This document shows, in pieces, positions 48,920 through 62,394 of a DNA stretch of 64,000 nt (its first letter is position 1; each line of letters starts with the position of its first letter). The position numbers were made by a program, and so were the translations under genes. The stretch is from Pycnopodia helianthoides (taxonomy: Eukaryota; Echinodermata; Asteroidea; Forcipulatida; Asteriidae), in assembly GCA_032158295.1 (NCBI GenBank), contig CM063251.1, positions 20,155,433 through 20,219,432 on the forward strand. Direction: 5' to 3'. The notes below the pieces were generated by a model, which was not told where the DNA came from, did no database searches, and saw nothing but the letters and a program-made list of their open reading frames with translations.

Positions 48920-51566
48920 GTCTCAGTTTTCTCGCATGCATTTGATATGATGGACACAAAATCAAGATGGCGTCATCTTGGGAAAGTCTAGCCAAACCAC
49001 TGCATCGGAAATTTGTAATCTAAATTATTCAAAGAGAAAGTTATACCCAATCAATCATCCTTTGAAATGATTTTGCTGTTTGTGATTTCATTTGGGATAT
49101 AGAAGGGGTTGTTTTGTCAAAAGATGTCCTCAGGCGACGTTAGAAGACGGAGTACTGTCTTCGTATGATTATTAGAAAAAGAAATAACCACCAAGTTCGA
49201 ACTTGTAAGCTTTATAAGTTTGTGTGCCAGTCATCAAAGACAATAAAAGCTCACATCTCCGAGAAAATTGTGTTTCGATTATAGTTTTATAAATTCAACT
49301 CTACCTCAAAACGCAGGCATTTTTGTCAATGAAATTTTCTTTATTTCGTTTCATTATAAACAATATGGAACTTTCCCCTGCAACACACGGTCCCATTTCT
49401 TCTAGATACCAACAACTAATTGAATCCTAGTTGTTAAAAATATTACAATCTTCTAACATGAATGATTTTACAAAAAAAAAAAAATGAAAACTCATGTTTC
49501 ATAAGTTGGATTGACAATCATCCGGAAAAAGCGTCACCTGTGTATTGTGTAGTTAATCAATTAACAGCCAGTCTAGACTGTACATTGACCATCTGTGTTG
49601 TACCTATGGTATGGTCATTTGTTTATGGGTCCCTCGAGTGACCAGAGTGTGTCCCGAGTTAGAGCTTGGATGAAGAGGAGCAGTGGAGAGGGCAAGTCAT
49701 TTAGATTTTCCTCAAGGATCATACTTTGAGGATTGAGGAACGGTGATTGGAAATAGTCCCGGTAAATGGACCTTACTATGGTTTCATTTATTTTTATGAA
49801 GGGTGTATGTTGCATTTATTTGTAATCATCGACTGACGAAAAATTATGAAAAAAATTTCAACAGATTTCATTAAAAGGGCCACAAAAGTAAAATGGACAA
49901 TTTCATTTTATCAGTTACTGTTATTCAGCCAGCAATAACTTGACAGTGTCTGTGAGAATTTCATGGAAGTCTTATTTATTAATTTTTTTTAGAACGGTTG
50001 CATACGAAGCAAGAGTAGAAAAGAAGAAACAGAAATGCAATTTACTGACTGAAAACAATGAACAATCAAAAGTAAACAAAAATGAAGTCTTGCGTACTGA
50101 GAGATTTGAAAAATATTTTTGTTCCCTAACTGAACACGCATTTAGTTGTGTGTTCTTTTTTTCTCCCCCTCCTTTTTACTGTTTTCAGTTAAAATGTATA
50201 TTTATTTATTTAGTTGTCAATCATTTATTCTGGAAGTAGGTTTTGGATTGTAATTCAAACTGCCAAAGCAAAAGCCATCACCCTAAAGCAAAAAAAAAGG
50301 GTATCCCGTGGGAAAATCCATGTTTACTTCCTGAAACACCTGTTGTTTTAACTCCTGTCTACACCTGTGAATATTAAGGTATGACCTCACCCACGATGAT
50401 GAGATTCATTTATGAGGAATCATTTTATTACTGGAAGTAATTTGATCATTTTTTGCATACGTAATTCTCCAGACGGATAAGGCCAATTTATGGAGCAAAA
50501 AGACTTTCCTTCGTCGAAACGAATATACGTAAGATTTAAATGCGGGTCGAGTTTCCGACTACCGGACATATTAATTTGTACGTTTTCTACCTCGAGGCGT
50601 TGACCGAGTGCGGCACCATGCTATTTCGTCTCAACACAAGTTTATTTTAGGGGGAGGTGGCAGCGTAATTTCTTGCCGGCGGGTATAGAGTAACGTTTAG
50701 TCAATCGGACAGGAAACCATATTGACTATAAAAATGTGAGGTAAGAGTTGTTACAGGTGATTTGTGATGAATAATTAGACCCCATGGGCTGGGTTTACTC
50801 GCGAAACATGGAGACATACTTACAGCTTGATGTATAATCCTTCAGCACGTGGATCGGGCAAGTGTTGTTGGACGGCCTAGCGGAAATCGAATGACTTCCC
50901 AATTCTCACCGACGGTGTAGTTCCAGTTGCACCATCTGAACAGTAAAATGTTTCATTGAGTAAAACGATCATTAGAGACAACTTGCCGTTGGGGAATTTA
51001 ATAAACATTAGTCACAATGAAGCCTCGTTTTTTTGTTTTTTTTTACTTGTTGACATTTTATCACCCTTCGTTTGATTCTCTGTGTACACGAGCACATCAG
51101 AGGCGTTATTGGTCTGGGAGGTGCCAGTCTATTATCACTAACAGCCTCGTTTTCATCGCACTTGGTAACATGAGAAACAAACATGATGATGCCATTCCCG
51201 AGAGACTATAGTCAGGTGGAGGTGTGTTGGCTCGTCTTTCGTTCCCTGGTGGCCAGCCTTGGGCCGCCGACAAAGACAGTGAACAGACTTGGTAACATGT
51301 GGACATTAAAGAGCTTTTCTCTCGTGTCTCGACCCTCAGAGAAAGGTTGCTGTCTCATTGTGTATAGATCTTCAAGACTTTAGTAAGACAACAGTTTTCT
51401 CTTCCTGTATATAATTAACAACGATTACAGAGTGCGTAACTGCCTGACAATGTTTGCTGCTGCATTTTTTTTCTGACAGCTTAGTATTTTGATGCGAAAT
51501 TAGTGTTGATAAAAATCCTCTCCAGGAATTAATGTGTCTAGAAAATAAAAATAATAAAACTTGACT

Positions 51567-51885
51567 CGTGTATAGCGGTAATACCCCAGCAGCTAGATCA
51601 AGGCGCTTGACAACATTATTATCCCTGTTTCATCAATCCACCTACTTTCTCAGCTCTCTGGGGAGAGTACAACCTCGAGCTGCTTATTATCACCGAGGGG
51701 TTGATCACAACATACAACCGTTTCAACCCTCGCAGGTTCCCATTATACACCTGGGTTTAAGAGAAGCAACATTGGGTGTCTTACTCAGGGGCATAAAAGT
51801 GTCATGACCAGGATTCGAACCCACACGCCGATGACCCAGCAAAAGTTGAGTCTAATGCGCTAGACCGATTGGCACACAACACATC
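51567..51885 (-). mobile_element. tRNA-derived SINE, near full length
   Basis: On the minus strand: a tRNA-like head with A-box-like GGTCTAGCGCATTAGACTC and B-box GGGTTCGAATCCTGG. Then comes a core containing ACTTTTATGCCCCTGAGTAA and CCCAGGTGTATAATGGGAAC, then AATAATGTTGTCAAGCGCCT near the 3' end. This layout (tRNA head, CCTGAGYAAGACAC core) is that of widespread deuterostome SINEs. The plus-strand frame across it is spurious. Confidence 0.8.
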
Positions 51886-51959
51886 ACAAAAAATGCTGTT
51901 TGGACCATCTTGAAGAATTGAGTTTAAGTCAAACAAGTGTGAATTGATTAAAATCATAA

Positions 51960-52092
51960 AATAGTTGATGGCCTGACGTTTCGACCCTAGCAAAGTCTTT
52001 CTCTAAGGCTAAATGACAACACATATAAACAAGTATACTAGTGGAACAAAAGCAGTCAAGTGGAAAGAAAGGAAGAGAGAGAGAGAGAGAGA
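51960..52092. repeat. Short repeat fragment and (AG)n tract
   Basis: GGCCTGACGTTTCGACCCTA at 51970 followed by AGTCTTTCTCTAAGGCTAAA resembles a dispersed repeat end; an (AG)n microsatellite follows at about 52074-52092. I cannot name the parent element. Confidence 0.4.
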
Positions 52093-53538
52093 AGGCAGAG
52101 AGTAAAATTGAAAAAGAAAGGGATGAACAATGAAGGAGACAAATGGGGTAAAGGCATTATAACTTTTTAATTTACCACGCACATGCCGACTCTGTGTATG
52201 AAAAACACTACACAAAATGTAAACGTACTGTTTAGTACATGTACAGTTTACATCCATCGCTGTGGTTCGTCAACCTGAGCTCTTAATGATCGGCAAAGGC
52301 CGTGTATCGTCACATCTCACCCAAACACAATTTTCTCCCTCGATGAAAACATTTCAGCCCAAACCCCTCTCTCTGAGGATAAAATCTAGGAAGCGAGTAC
52401 GATTGTAGATTAAAATCGGCTAATTTTTTTCGGATAATTACCGTAAATATTTCGAGTCTTGATGTACTCGTATTACTTGAGTCATTAGCTGTGATTTCCC
52501 AAAGGGGGGTCAACTCTTGAGAGGTTCGGCTGTACAGCGTCCAACGTTAACTTGCAATCAGGATCGAGTTGCCTTTACCTTGTGTAATATATAAGTCCTA
52601 TGGGGGTTCATGTAATGACAGGGAACTTTGATGTGACTTGATAGAGACGCAGACGATCGCGGTAATATTGGCGGGAAAATATGAAACTTTTTTTTTCTTA
52701 GAACATGAATTGCGATTTTTTCAAATGAATTTATTCAGAAGTGAATTAAGAAGGGGCTCCAGGGTTGAATTCAGTTTTGTGATGCACTCCTTTTGTGGGA
52801 CAAAATAACCAGTTTTCTAATCTCTAACGGTGTAAGATGACATTGTGTTTGACATCCTCCTGGCGCGAAATTTGTCACCAGCCTAAGTTCAAATTAAAAT
52901 TCGAATTCGAAAAACTTGATTCACCCTAGATTAGGCAATTACAAAAGGTTGGAAACTCCCCATACCAAACACAGTTAAAAATCACAGCTAGGGCAATACC
53001 TTAACGCCACTCAATAAAAAAGAAGTATACACAATTGCATATACAGATTATTTACATACAAAACATGTATAATATGGGTCTGTACATTTTTGTACATCAT
53101 TTCTTTTGGTCCTTCCATAATTTTGAATATATTCAATAAAAAAGGCTTTGATTGTGACCTTTTGACTGACGCAAAATATTCCAAATATCTATTTGGTTTT
53201 CTGGATTGATTTCCAATCTTAAAATCTCAACAATAAACTTTGTGTATCTATTAATGAGATAATTAATAATTATTGAGGTCTAAGTCTCACTGTCGTTCTG
53301 CAACACAGTGTTTTTTTGCAACACTCCATTCATAATAATTGTTTTTTTAAAGACAAGTTTGTGAACATTGATCTTAAACTTCCCGTCTGCGTAACAGTTA
53401 ATGTTCTATCTTATCTTATCTTATAAGCGTGCTGAGAGATCTGAATTGCATGAATTTGCAAGGGGGGATCTTATATTTACACATTCTAGAGACTATTTAA
53501 GATAACAATCTTAAACAATTGTTATTATTTTATTTTAG

Positions 53539-53711
53539 AAAATGACAAACGGCTTTGTTTGCCGACACGACTGTTCATGATCCAACCTAAGAGCTTACAG
53601 GACCTGTACCAGAAATTGTCTGTCCCTGAACAGAAAGAAATGAACTTGAAAGAAACTTTAACTGTCTCAGCTGTCACTCATAAATTCATTATTATTCAGC
53701 TGCAGAAATAA
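53539..53711 (+). CDS. Candidate alternative 3' exon of Hox11/13a (no homeobox)
   Basis: A pyrimidine-rich stretch ending TTATTTTAG at 53538 makes a good 3' splice site. Joined in phase 1 to the Hox11/13a donor it stays open for 57 codons, starting (E)NDKRLCLPTRLFMIQP, to TAA at 53709. The peptide is hydrophilic with coding-like Glu/Lys/Gln usage but has no homeodomain features. Open frames of this length after a decent acceptor are expected a few times by chance in 20 kb, so this is only a candidate. Confidence 0.12.
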
Positions 53712-56700
53712 TTATATCTACTCCAGACTCGTCATACCCTTCCATCCTCCAGCCATTTTGGAAGTCCAGCTATTTCACTGACCCTATTTTCGTGCCGACC
53801 AAAACAGGAATTTATATGACCGACCGTTGCGGTAATAATTTTCAAAATTTCTGACGTCGCCCCTCGAATTGCAGACATTTTTGAAGGCTTCTGGTCTCGC
53901 ATCTCATGCCAGCAGTTGTTTGGAGATTTGAAATCAAACTGAAGGGAACAATTGTTTCAATTCGTCAAGCAAGTGTCGTGATGGAGAACTTCCCACGTAT
54001 TGTAATCCCGCGAGATTTGACCCTCTGTGTAGCGTGGTATGTCAAAGTTCACGTTTTGTCAAATTCTTGAGAATTTGACATCTTCGTAGGTGGACACGTG
54101 TGACTATACGTTAGGAATGCAACTCGGGTCACATTTTTCATAAGAAACAACAGAACACGACCTTTGTGTTGAAATGAGGTCAACTTGAAGTGACTCTATT
54201 TGCAGCCCGGGTATCCAGAAACAATAAGATAGCAGTGATCAAAACAACAACCATTTAATATATACATAAGTTAGACATAAAAAACTGAAGTAAAACAACC
54301 ACGAATTTATTACATTTTGGTAATACCAATTAATCATTTCAAGTTAAGCCGGATTATCAAAATATTCAGGTGAAAATAATATAAAGTTTCGAAAAACTTC
54401 CAGAGGTTGAATATCTTTATTCAAATTGCGGATTAATTGTATCCAACGATTACATTTCGCACAGACTTCTCCCCTTTCAGTTTCATAAATACATGTTTTG
54501 CTAAAAGCTAGCTAGGCCTTTAACCTGATACAAATAAACAAATCATAGCAGAACAAATGTTTACTGTTTTTCTCTTCAAATTACCCGCCCAAAACACGAC
54601 GACGATTGCATTTCACCGAGGAAATACCCCCACGCGTGTATCCGATTATCAAACCAAAGACACAACTGAATCTCCTCGAAAGTGTGAAGTGAGGCAGACG
54701 CCACAGAGAGCTCGCCCAGCGGTGAGCGCGATAGCCGGAGGGGGTGGGCAGGCTAGAGTAGGCTGAGTAGGTTGCTACTGACGTGCCACGCGACCGAGGT
54801 GGACGAGGGAGTTGTTGTAGGCCCAATGTGTGGTGTTTTTTATTTCTGGAAAGTGGACAAGAATTGATGAGACTTCACATGAGTCGGGGATAAGGAGAGT
54901 GTTCATTGACTCCAGCACAGAGTCTGAACAGCTCTCAAGGGGTTGTTTTGGTTCAAGCAAGTCAAGGAGGGAAAGTCAAGGTGTGCGCAATTTGAAACTA
55001 TAGACGGTGAAAACAAAGTAAAATTGTCACAGATGTAAACCATTACATACATGTACTTCACTTTATAAACATATTGCACATCATTTCTACAACTTCCTTA
55101 ATGGTTGGTTTAATTATAAATCTTAAACATAAGATGCATTATATTAAAGAGTGCACTCTTACCAAAACAGAGATTCACTTTCTTTTTTGAATCAACGTTG
55201 TTACTTCTGAAATATGAAATTGACTGCATATTCACCTTTAAAGATGTGAAATATTACTGCAGTTTGAAATTAATTAAAAAACAAAAATGATGGAGTATTA
55301 ACCATTAGAATAGTTTTATTACGAGCATCAAGGTAACAGGTATACAAATAATTGTTTTTATGGTGTGGTAATCGCCCCTTTGTTTCATAGCGAAGACACC
55401 AGTACCTAATAGGGGTGCGAAGCACAGACAATCGCTAAGCACAGATACATTTTACTACACAGAGTTGGGTTAGGCGAGAAAACACGTAACGTACATTGTC
55501 CTTGACTGGTTGCCTGCTAGTTTTTGCTCAGTCAAAACATTTGTAAGCAATGATTTCTGCTGAGTTGACAATGACAGCTTTACGCTGATGTCGATACTTC
55601 TGTATCTGAATAAACTGATGAATCATTCTTAATGAGGTAATACGATATGAATTTGTTTGTTTGCTAAGAGAAGTGTAAGTTACAAAATGCAGTGTTTGGT
55701 TATAAACTGACCAGTTCACATAATTTGTTCGAGAAATGCTTTCCTTCTTCAGTTCATCTAAGCTTTGTTAAGGATAAATTTAGGGCACTATTTATCGTTT
55801 ATTGTTACGTTATTTGGGCCTCTGTATGTTGCTACGACGTCATGTCAGCGATAGAACGTCCTGTGTTACAGTTTTGACGACGGTACACGATAGCAAAATA
55901 AGAAACACAAATTATATAAATTTCATTTATTAAAGACATCTGCGGGGGTTCGTCTCGTCCCCGAGTAGTATGCCTGTGATTTTGGTGTCTTCCCTGCAGG
56001 GCTCGGAAAGCACCGAGTAAACAGCCCTTATCACACATTAGTGTTAGGAGTAAAAAACAAAAATGAGACACACACGTAAACTTTCACAGAAACAATCTAG
56101 AAACAACTGTTCCATCCTCTGTCGTGTCTAGTTTTATCGACGTATTAAAGGCGTGCTGTTCATCAGTTTGAGAAGGTTTTGTTTATCTTCACTGTGAAGG
56201 TCCGTACTGATAATTGTATGTCTGCGTGTCTAGTCCCTCTTGACCGTGATGGTCTCTTCATGACGGATATAAATACCCCACACACCAAGACAACGATTTT
56301 CAGTTGTAATTACACATTCTCCGTCCAAGTAAATGTCCCTTTCTCTTCGATATAAATCAACATTAAGATCACTTGGAGCAGAACTACCCGCTCGTGTTTT
56401 TTTTTTTTTTTTTTTTTTTTTTAATAACCAGCCGAAATTATTGCCTAAACAAAGAGAAAGGAAAGAAACCTCACCGGCAATTTTGAGCAAGGGTGCCATG
56501 TTTAGAAATCAGGAAAATCTGTATAAACATCGCAAACAGGCTCTACGACGATAAATTTCCGCACTTGTTTGGAATAGAGGGGGGAGCTGAAGGAGATATA
56601 TGGGTACCGTCGGCATGACCTAGGCCTAAAATAACCGGGGAAATAAGGCAGAGCTTGTTTGATGTAGACCGACGCAAGTGGGTCCATGGGGGTCTTCGAG

Positions 56701-56999
56701 TAGGCGTACAGGAACACCTGTAGTCTTCGCTTGGTGGAGCTATTGTCCCATCTGAATGTATCCAACGTGGGATTAGAAGTTGGATTTGGATGCATTTATA
56801 TCTAATGTGAATAATAATTGATGAACTGATTAATAATGTGCCATCAGCAAGACAAGCATTACACATCTTTGAAGGGATGATAGACACTGTTTTTAAAAGA
56901 AGGTGGGGTTTGGGGGGGGGGCGCTCGGTGGAACTCTTGGTCTGTGAAGGAATCAGTTCAATTTGAGGGTAAATATCTTTCAAGATTGTGACAATCTTT

Positions 57000-57394
57000 T
57001 TAAAGGAACATTACAGAATTGTTTTTTGGTAACAAAACAGTTGCTGGCAGTGTAAGTACTTTATGTAATCCACCATATACATAAACTGACAAACCTGTAG
57101 AAGTTTGAGATCGATGGCAATCTGGGTCACGAGAAATGGTGAAAAACCGATTACAAATTTGCATGAAATCATATAGATTTAACAAATGAATAAAACGCTC
57201 ACTGAGCAATAAACTCCTATCGGAAAATTAGTTTATTCATTTCTCATCAAATATGGCATTTCAGACAGAAATATTTCAGGGATGTTTTCTATTATCATCA
57301 TCATTAGACCGTGTAAGTTTTATGTAAATCTGTGATCAAAAAGTACATTTTACAAGTATTTTTCTTCCCAAATTTCCCTATAATGTTCCTTTAA
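57000..57394. mobile_element. MITE family B, copy 3 (TTAA-flanked)
   Basis: TTAA at both ends (57000-57003, 57391-57394), AGGAACATTACAGAATTG terminus, and a body nearly identical to 4726-5120. Right terminus slightly diverged. Confidence 0.85.
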
Positions 57395-58430
57395 GGTAAA
57401 AGGGTGTTTGACAAACAAGTGTAAAGGCAACAGTATGTGCTCATTTATGATAATTTGTCTGGCAGATCGTTTTCAAACTCATGCATATGTAATGTTTGAA
57501 TGCTCTCGACGATTGGCACTGATGCCATTGAAGTACCAAGAGAGTTCTAGATTAATGATGTCAGTCTCTATTCCTCGATTAGAGAAACTAAAACATGTCG
57601 CTTTGTAAGAAAGAAGGAAGAGATGCTATCACACTCGCAGTTATTATATAAACATCACTGATTATTAGACCATAAATGGTTCTTTATTTTAACATACGAG
57701 TAGCCTGTCTCACAATTCGACTCACGGAGAAATCTAACTTACCACCTTCACAAAAATATGAAATGTAACGACAATAATTTTGTTATAGTTTGGGAAACGT
57801 AATCGTGAAATAAAACAAAGTGTGTTTAAATGTAACATGTGTATTGTCAAAGATAAATTTGATTTAAAAATTTTAAAGATTAGTCAACGGTGGCATAGGC
57901 CTAATTATTGTTCGTTACAAGTAGTTCAGTATTAGTCAGAAGTACAACACACGAGGGTTCCAAAAGTGTAAAACACTTAAACTCGTGGATTTACGACGAG
58001 TCGTGACTCAATATTTCGCGTCATTTTCCTCCCGAAATAAATCTTGTATTTCATGGTGGGACTCGACGTGCAGAAAGCTGTATTTGGGATCCCCGAATGG
58101 CAAAACATAAACATGCTTCCGTGTGAGAAACGATCCAGCTGGTTGACCAAGTCAGAGGGACGTGACGAAGGGGAAGTTACAATCGACCGACCTCCATCAG
58201 GAGGATGCCCCCATGTAGGTGCATTTTTGGAAGGGGGTGGGCTTCGTTTTAACGTAATTACCCAACTACGAACAAAATATGATATAAACTTGTTGTTATG
58301 GAGAAGATTTGTTAATAACAAAAGCAAACTAAGCAAAAATGTCAAACTAATTACCTCAAAATTTAGTTTATTCTGCTAGCACACTTCAAGGTTACTAACA
58401 AATAAAATAATAGTGAGATACATATATACT

Positions 58431-58847
58431 TTAAAGACACTGGACACCTTTGGTAATTGTCAAAGACTAGTCTTCTCACTCGGTGTATCTCAACATATGC
58501 ACACAATAACAAACCTGTGAAAATTTGAACTCAATTGGTCATCGAAGTTGCGAGATAATAATGGAAGAAGAAACACCCTTGTCCATGTTGTCACACGAAG
58601 TTGTGTGCATCGGGACGCTTTGCATGAGTAATTGATTTCGATTTCGAGACCTCGCGCGTGAGGTCTCAAAATCAATTCAAATATTTTACTGAGAAATTAC
58701 TTCTTTCTCAAAAACTACGTTACTTCAGAGGGAGCCGTTTCTCACAATGTTTTATACTATCAACAGCTCTCCATTGCTCGTTACCAAAGTAAGTTTTTAT
58801 GCTAACAATTATTTTGAGTAATTGCCAATAGTGTCCAGTGCCTTTAA
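58431..58847. mobile_element. MITE family A, copy 2 (TTAA-flanked)
   Basis: TTAA at both ends, AGACACTGGACAC terminus with its inverse TGTCCAGTGCCT at the right, and high identity to 1566-1942 with a few extra insertions around the central GAGACCTCGCGCGTGAGGTC palindrome. Confidence 0.85.
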
Positions 58848-59418
58848 ATTCGGTCATTTAGTTTTGTTGGGTTGCAATATATTAGATAAACAACGGTACC
58901 GTAGTCATACAATGTCAGACAACGCCGTAAAGCAAGCCCTGGATGCTGGCGAATGCAGCTATTCACTTGACACTTTTTTCACATGTATTTATAAATTAAT
59001 ATATTATTCCAAATCAGAGGGCATAAATGAAAATGCTTTTCCCTTACTTGATTATGGAGTGACGTCATGAGACCCTGTTGCGTCATACTGGTTTGACTGT
59101 CACCGTCCGAGAATCAGAGTCGATGGCTTCGGTGAACAACCCCCCTTATCGCGTTTTCTTCTCAGCATCCTTACAGCTGCGGTCTTGGCAAAGACTAAAA
59201 TTGAACTATTCCCATAATTTTGAGTATCTGCAGATATCACAGGAAGTTAGAGTCGGTAGAGAGAGAGACCCCCCCCCCCCACAAAGAGTCCATAACAAGA
59301 AATGATTAATTGAAATAATGGGTGATAATCCGAAAGACCGCATCTTGAGTGTTAATTGAACGGAAAAGGCAAACCCTGTTTCTCAAATAATGTCTGGCTC
59401 ACGACCGAAAGAAACCAT

Positions 59419-59502
59419 GGGTCAGGTGACCCGCCGTGACCCCACGGGTCACTTAAAGGTTTTGAACCAGAACTAGTACTCATCAAGTTGGTCACATGAC
59501 CC
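59419..59502 (+). promoter_or_regulatory. Cluster of palindromic nuclear-receptor half-sites
   Basis: GGGTCA-GG-TGACCC (59419-59432, inverted repeat spaced 2), TGACCC-CAC-GGGTCA (59437-59451, everted repeat spaced 3) and TGGTCA-CA-TGACCC (59489-59502, inverted repeat spaced 2): six half-sites in 84 bp. Part of the segment is an imperfect tandem duplication (AAAGGTTT-GAACCAGAACTAGTAC near 59455 and 59516). Known receptors bind such hexamers; binding here is inference. Confidence 0.5.
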
Positions 59503-60106
59503 TATGGATCACGTAAAGGTTTGGAACCAGAACCAGAACTAGTACACATCAAATTGGAGGATCATATTCTGGTTCATCTAACGAAACAGTTTTACATTTG
59601 TTTAATCCTAAAGCTAATAGGATGCCTACTTTGGATTTGGATTTGATCGTTTAAAGATTTTTTTTTCAAGGAATGAACCTAAACATCAAATTACAGCTAT
59701 TTTTCAATCTTGATCCACAATTGCTGAAACCATCAGTCTTCCCTCCTTGAAAGTTTGGTCTGAAGTGTTAGAAATCGCAAAAGTGAAATGAGGATCGAGT
59801 GAAAAGAAAAGGACAATAAATTTGAAGCTGGTTTTTTTCAATGTTTCAAAAAATGAAATTTTGATAATTTTCTTCCTGAATGACAAGAGTGTAACAATTA
59901 CATGAGAAAATCAACCGGATAACCGGTATGTAAAATATTGCATTTATCCATTTCTTTTCTTTATGTCTGAGCTAGGTTTTGTTTAGTATCTTTCACTAAA
60001 ATGTTCGTTTCCCCAAATTGTGCTGTATGAAATATGAGAACATCCAAACATTGACATAAATCACCCTATATCGCAACATGGACATTATCAACACGAAGCC
60101 GAGTAT

Positions 60107-60589
60107 ATGCAACATAGTTTCCAATGTATCTACTTTTGTTTGTCTTATCTGCTGTCAGTTTGCCAAGAACAACTCCTTTTCTTCAATTTCGTCTCAAGTA
60201 TTGAAGCTATTTACCCTAAACACAGGGCCAACTTGAACCTCGATGATCCCGCTAATCGAAGCGATGTTGCTGCAATAACACGGGGCCATGCTAACCTCTT
60301 CTGCTCACTCACCGGAGCAATCAATCAAAAGGGTGCCGTCGATCGGCGAATTTTAACCGTGTACTGTCTTGGAGAATGTGCCCACACGCTCGTGAGATAT
60401 AGGTATACATATTCAAACCGGGGACCTATAACAAAAGGGATAACAGGGTGGGTGAAGGTCCTAGTTGAAAAGTGTGAAACCAATGAGAGCTATTGCCAAA
60501 AGTACAAACAAAATTGGACAATAAGAGGTCCCCGATTGCAGGTGTTAAGACATCTGATGGTTTTGGAAAACTTGAATAAGTTTGGTTGA
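60107..60589 (+). CDS. Unassigned open frame, 160 codons
   Basis: Longest unassigned ORF of the region, ATG 60107 to TGA. The N-terminus is hydrophobic and Cys-rich; a hydrophilic middle follows (NLNLDDPANRSDVAAITRGH). I see no domain, no repeat and no obvious promoter. In AT-rich DNA of this size a frame of this length is plausible by chance, so it is listed only as a possibility. Confidence 0.12.
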   Translation: MQHSFQCIYFCLSYLLSVCQEQLLFFNFVSSIEAIYPKHRANLNLDDPANRSDVAAITRGHANLFCSLTGAINQKGAVDRRILTVYCLGECAHTLVRYRYTYSNRGPITKGITGWVKVLVEKCETNESYCQKYKQNWTIRGPRLQVLRHLMVLENLNKFG

Positions 60590-62394
60590 CTTTGGGAATA
60601 TGTTGCGAAGTGTATAGGCTTTGTTTCCCGACGTAAAAACGTTTGAATGATCTTTGTTGTACTTGTAGGTTGTAGGAAAGATACATCAAATGTAGCTTGA
60701 CCTTAAGATATATGGACCCTGACTGTTTTGAGAATTAGTTTTGCTTAAATTTGCTATCATTGATTTCAAGACAAAGAGCGAATAGATGGGTTACTTTCTC
60801 GCGGTAGTTTGGTAAATCTTGATTACGTAGTCCTTTTGACAATCATGTTAATTTGAAGTCTGTAACAGTGCAATCTAACAATCCAAGCTGAGACATTCCT
60901 TTAAGCATTCAATTATCTATTTGAGTGGAACACAAACAAGTTAACTTCATTCGAAATAGGTTATCAGTACCTAATGGTGTATGCAGATGGACCACTGTTA
61001 CGAACCGCATGTACTATCCATTCAAACAGGCTCATTAATAAGTGCTCAATCATCATGCCATCTTCGATTTAACCTTGCTGATTTAGCTTGATGGACAAGA
61101 ATACCTCTCACGTGTCAAGGTAAAAAGCCAGCTCATTTGCCCAGAATCATTCCCAAAGTTGTCAAATAAATCTATTCCACAGAAGAGAAAAAAATCAGTC
61201 GGTAATTGCGCCCGGAAAGAAACGTGCTGAACAATTATACCGTCTTCGTTTTGAACAAACACCGAGACACGGTCGGGGCGCCCTGCACGATCGCCCGTCA
61301 TAATAACCCGCGTGACACTAGCCGTGCACTGGGCGCGCGTGAGAAAGTGGCCTGTCATCTTCCTGGATGGAAATTGAGTTGGTGAGGGGGGAAGCCTTGC
61401 TTGAAGCCTTCAGCGTGAAAGTCTTCCGTTTTTCTGAGCCGCAAAGACACTTTTTGCCTGTTTTACATTTACGGCTCTCACCGAGGGTGATTTAGTGACA
61501 TTGTCCAGGTGAGGTTGTTGGCATTTTGGCTGCGATGTTGATGGTGTCAGATAGTAGACATGTTTTGAGTTCAGGCTTCGACGAAATGAGTTGTTGCAAT
61601 TATATGCAGATGAATGGAATTATGAAGTTTGTCATATGAGAGGTTATTTTATATTAAAATGATATTTTTTCATAATGATGCACTATTTTGAGCCGAATCG
61701 GTTTGATAAAATTGAACATCCCGACCACAGGGGACTGGTGTATGATTGATGGATTGATCCCCAAAACATTCAGTAGATTTGGTATTTTTAGAAGAAAAAT
61801 ATACTTTTTTTTATACAGGGGTCAGGCATGCAAGGTTCTGACTATTTAACTTATAATTGTCTACCGATAGAGATATTAATCACCCTAGAACTAATGTTTC
61901 CGACATAAAGTCATCTGCAAGACCCAGAAGCTGAATTCTTGCATCTGTTGAGAATTTGGTTAGGTCTGTCTCTCTAGAATACTAATTCTTGATCGTCTAT
62001 TTCCGGGGCCCAAGATAACACAACACAACAAACCATTGGAGTGCCCTCCCCCCCCAAAAAAACCCCAAAAAACAAAAAAAACGTTAAAATAATCTTGCAA
62101 AATGTAATTTACTGACATTTCTGGACAATACGACAAAAAACCACAGCTCAACCATAAGCTATTTTGTACCAACCTGTGGAGGAGAATTAAAGTGGTCAAG
62201 TATTAAACAAGATAGTTTACTAAATAACAGACAGACAAACGGACAAAGAATAAGCAAAAGACAAACATTTTGGTTGATATACTGTGGAGATGTCAAATAC
62301 CTCAATATTAATTATAATATTTTGAAAACAATGTTGAGGTAATCAGTTCATGAAGTAATACGTCACAAGGGAAACTGATTGAGTGCACTTCAAA

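Larger units (their letters stand above)
43370..53538 (+). other. Hox11/13a intron, first part
   Basis: AT-rich, with a TTTA microsatellite, two perfect or near-perfect foldback elements, one SINE and a GC-richer patch at about 47190-47540. No homeobox signature (an FQN-type helix 3 codon pattern) was seen on reading through the + strand. Confidence 0.55.
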
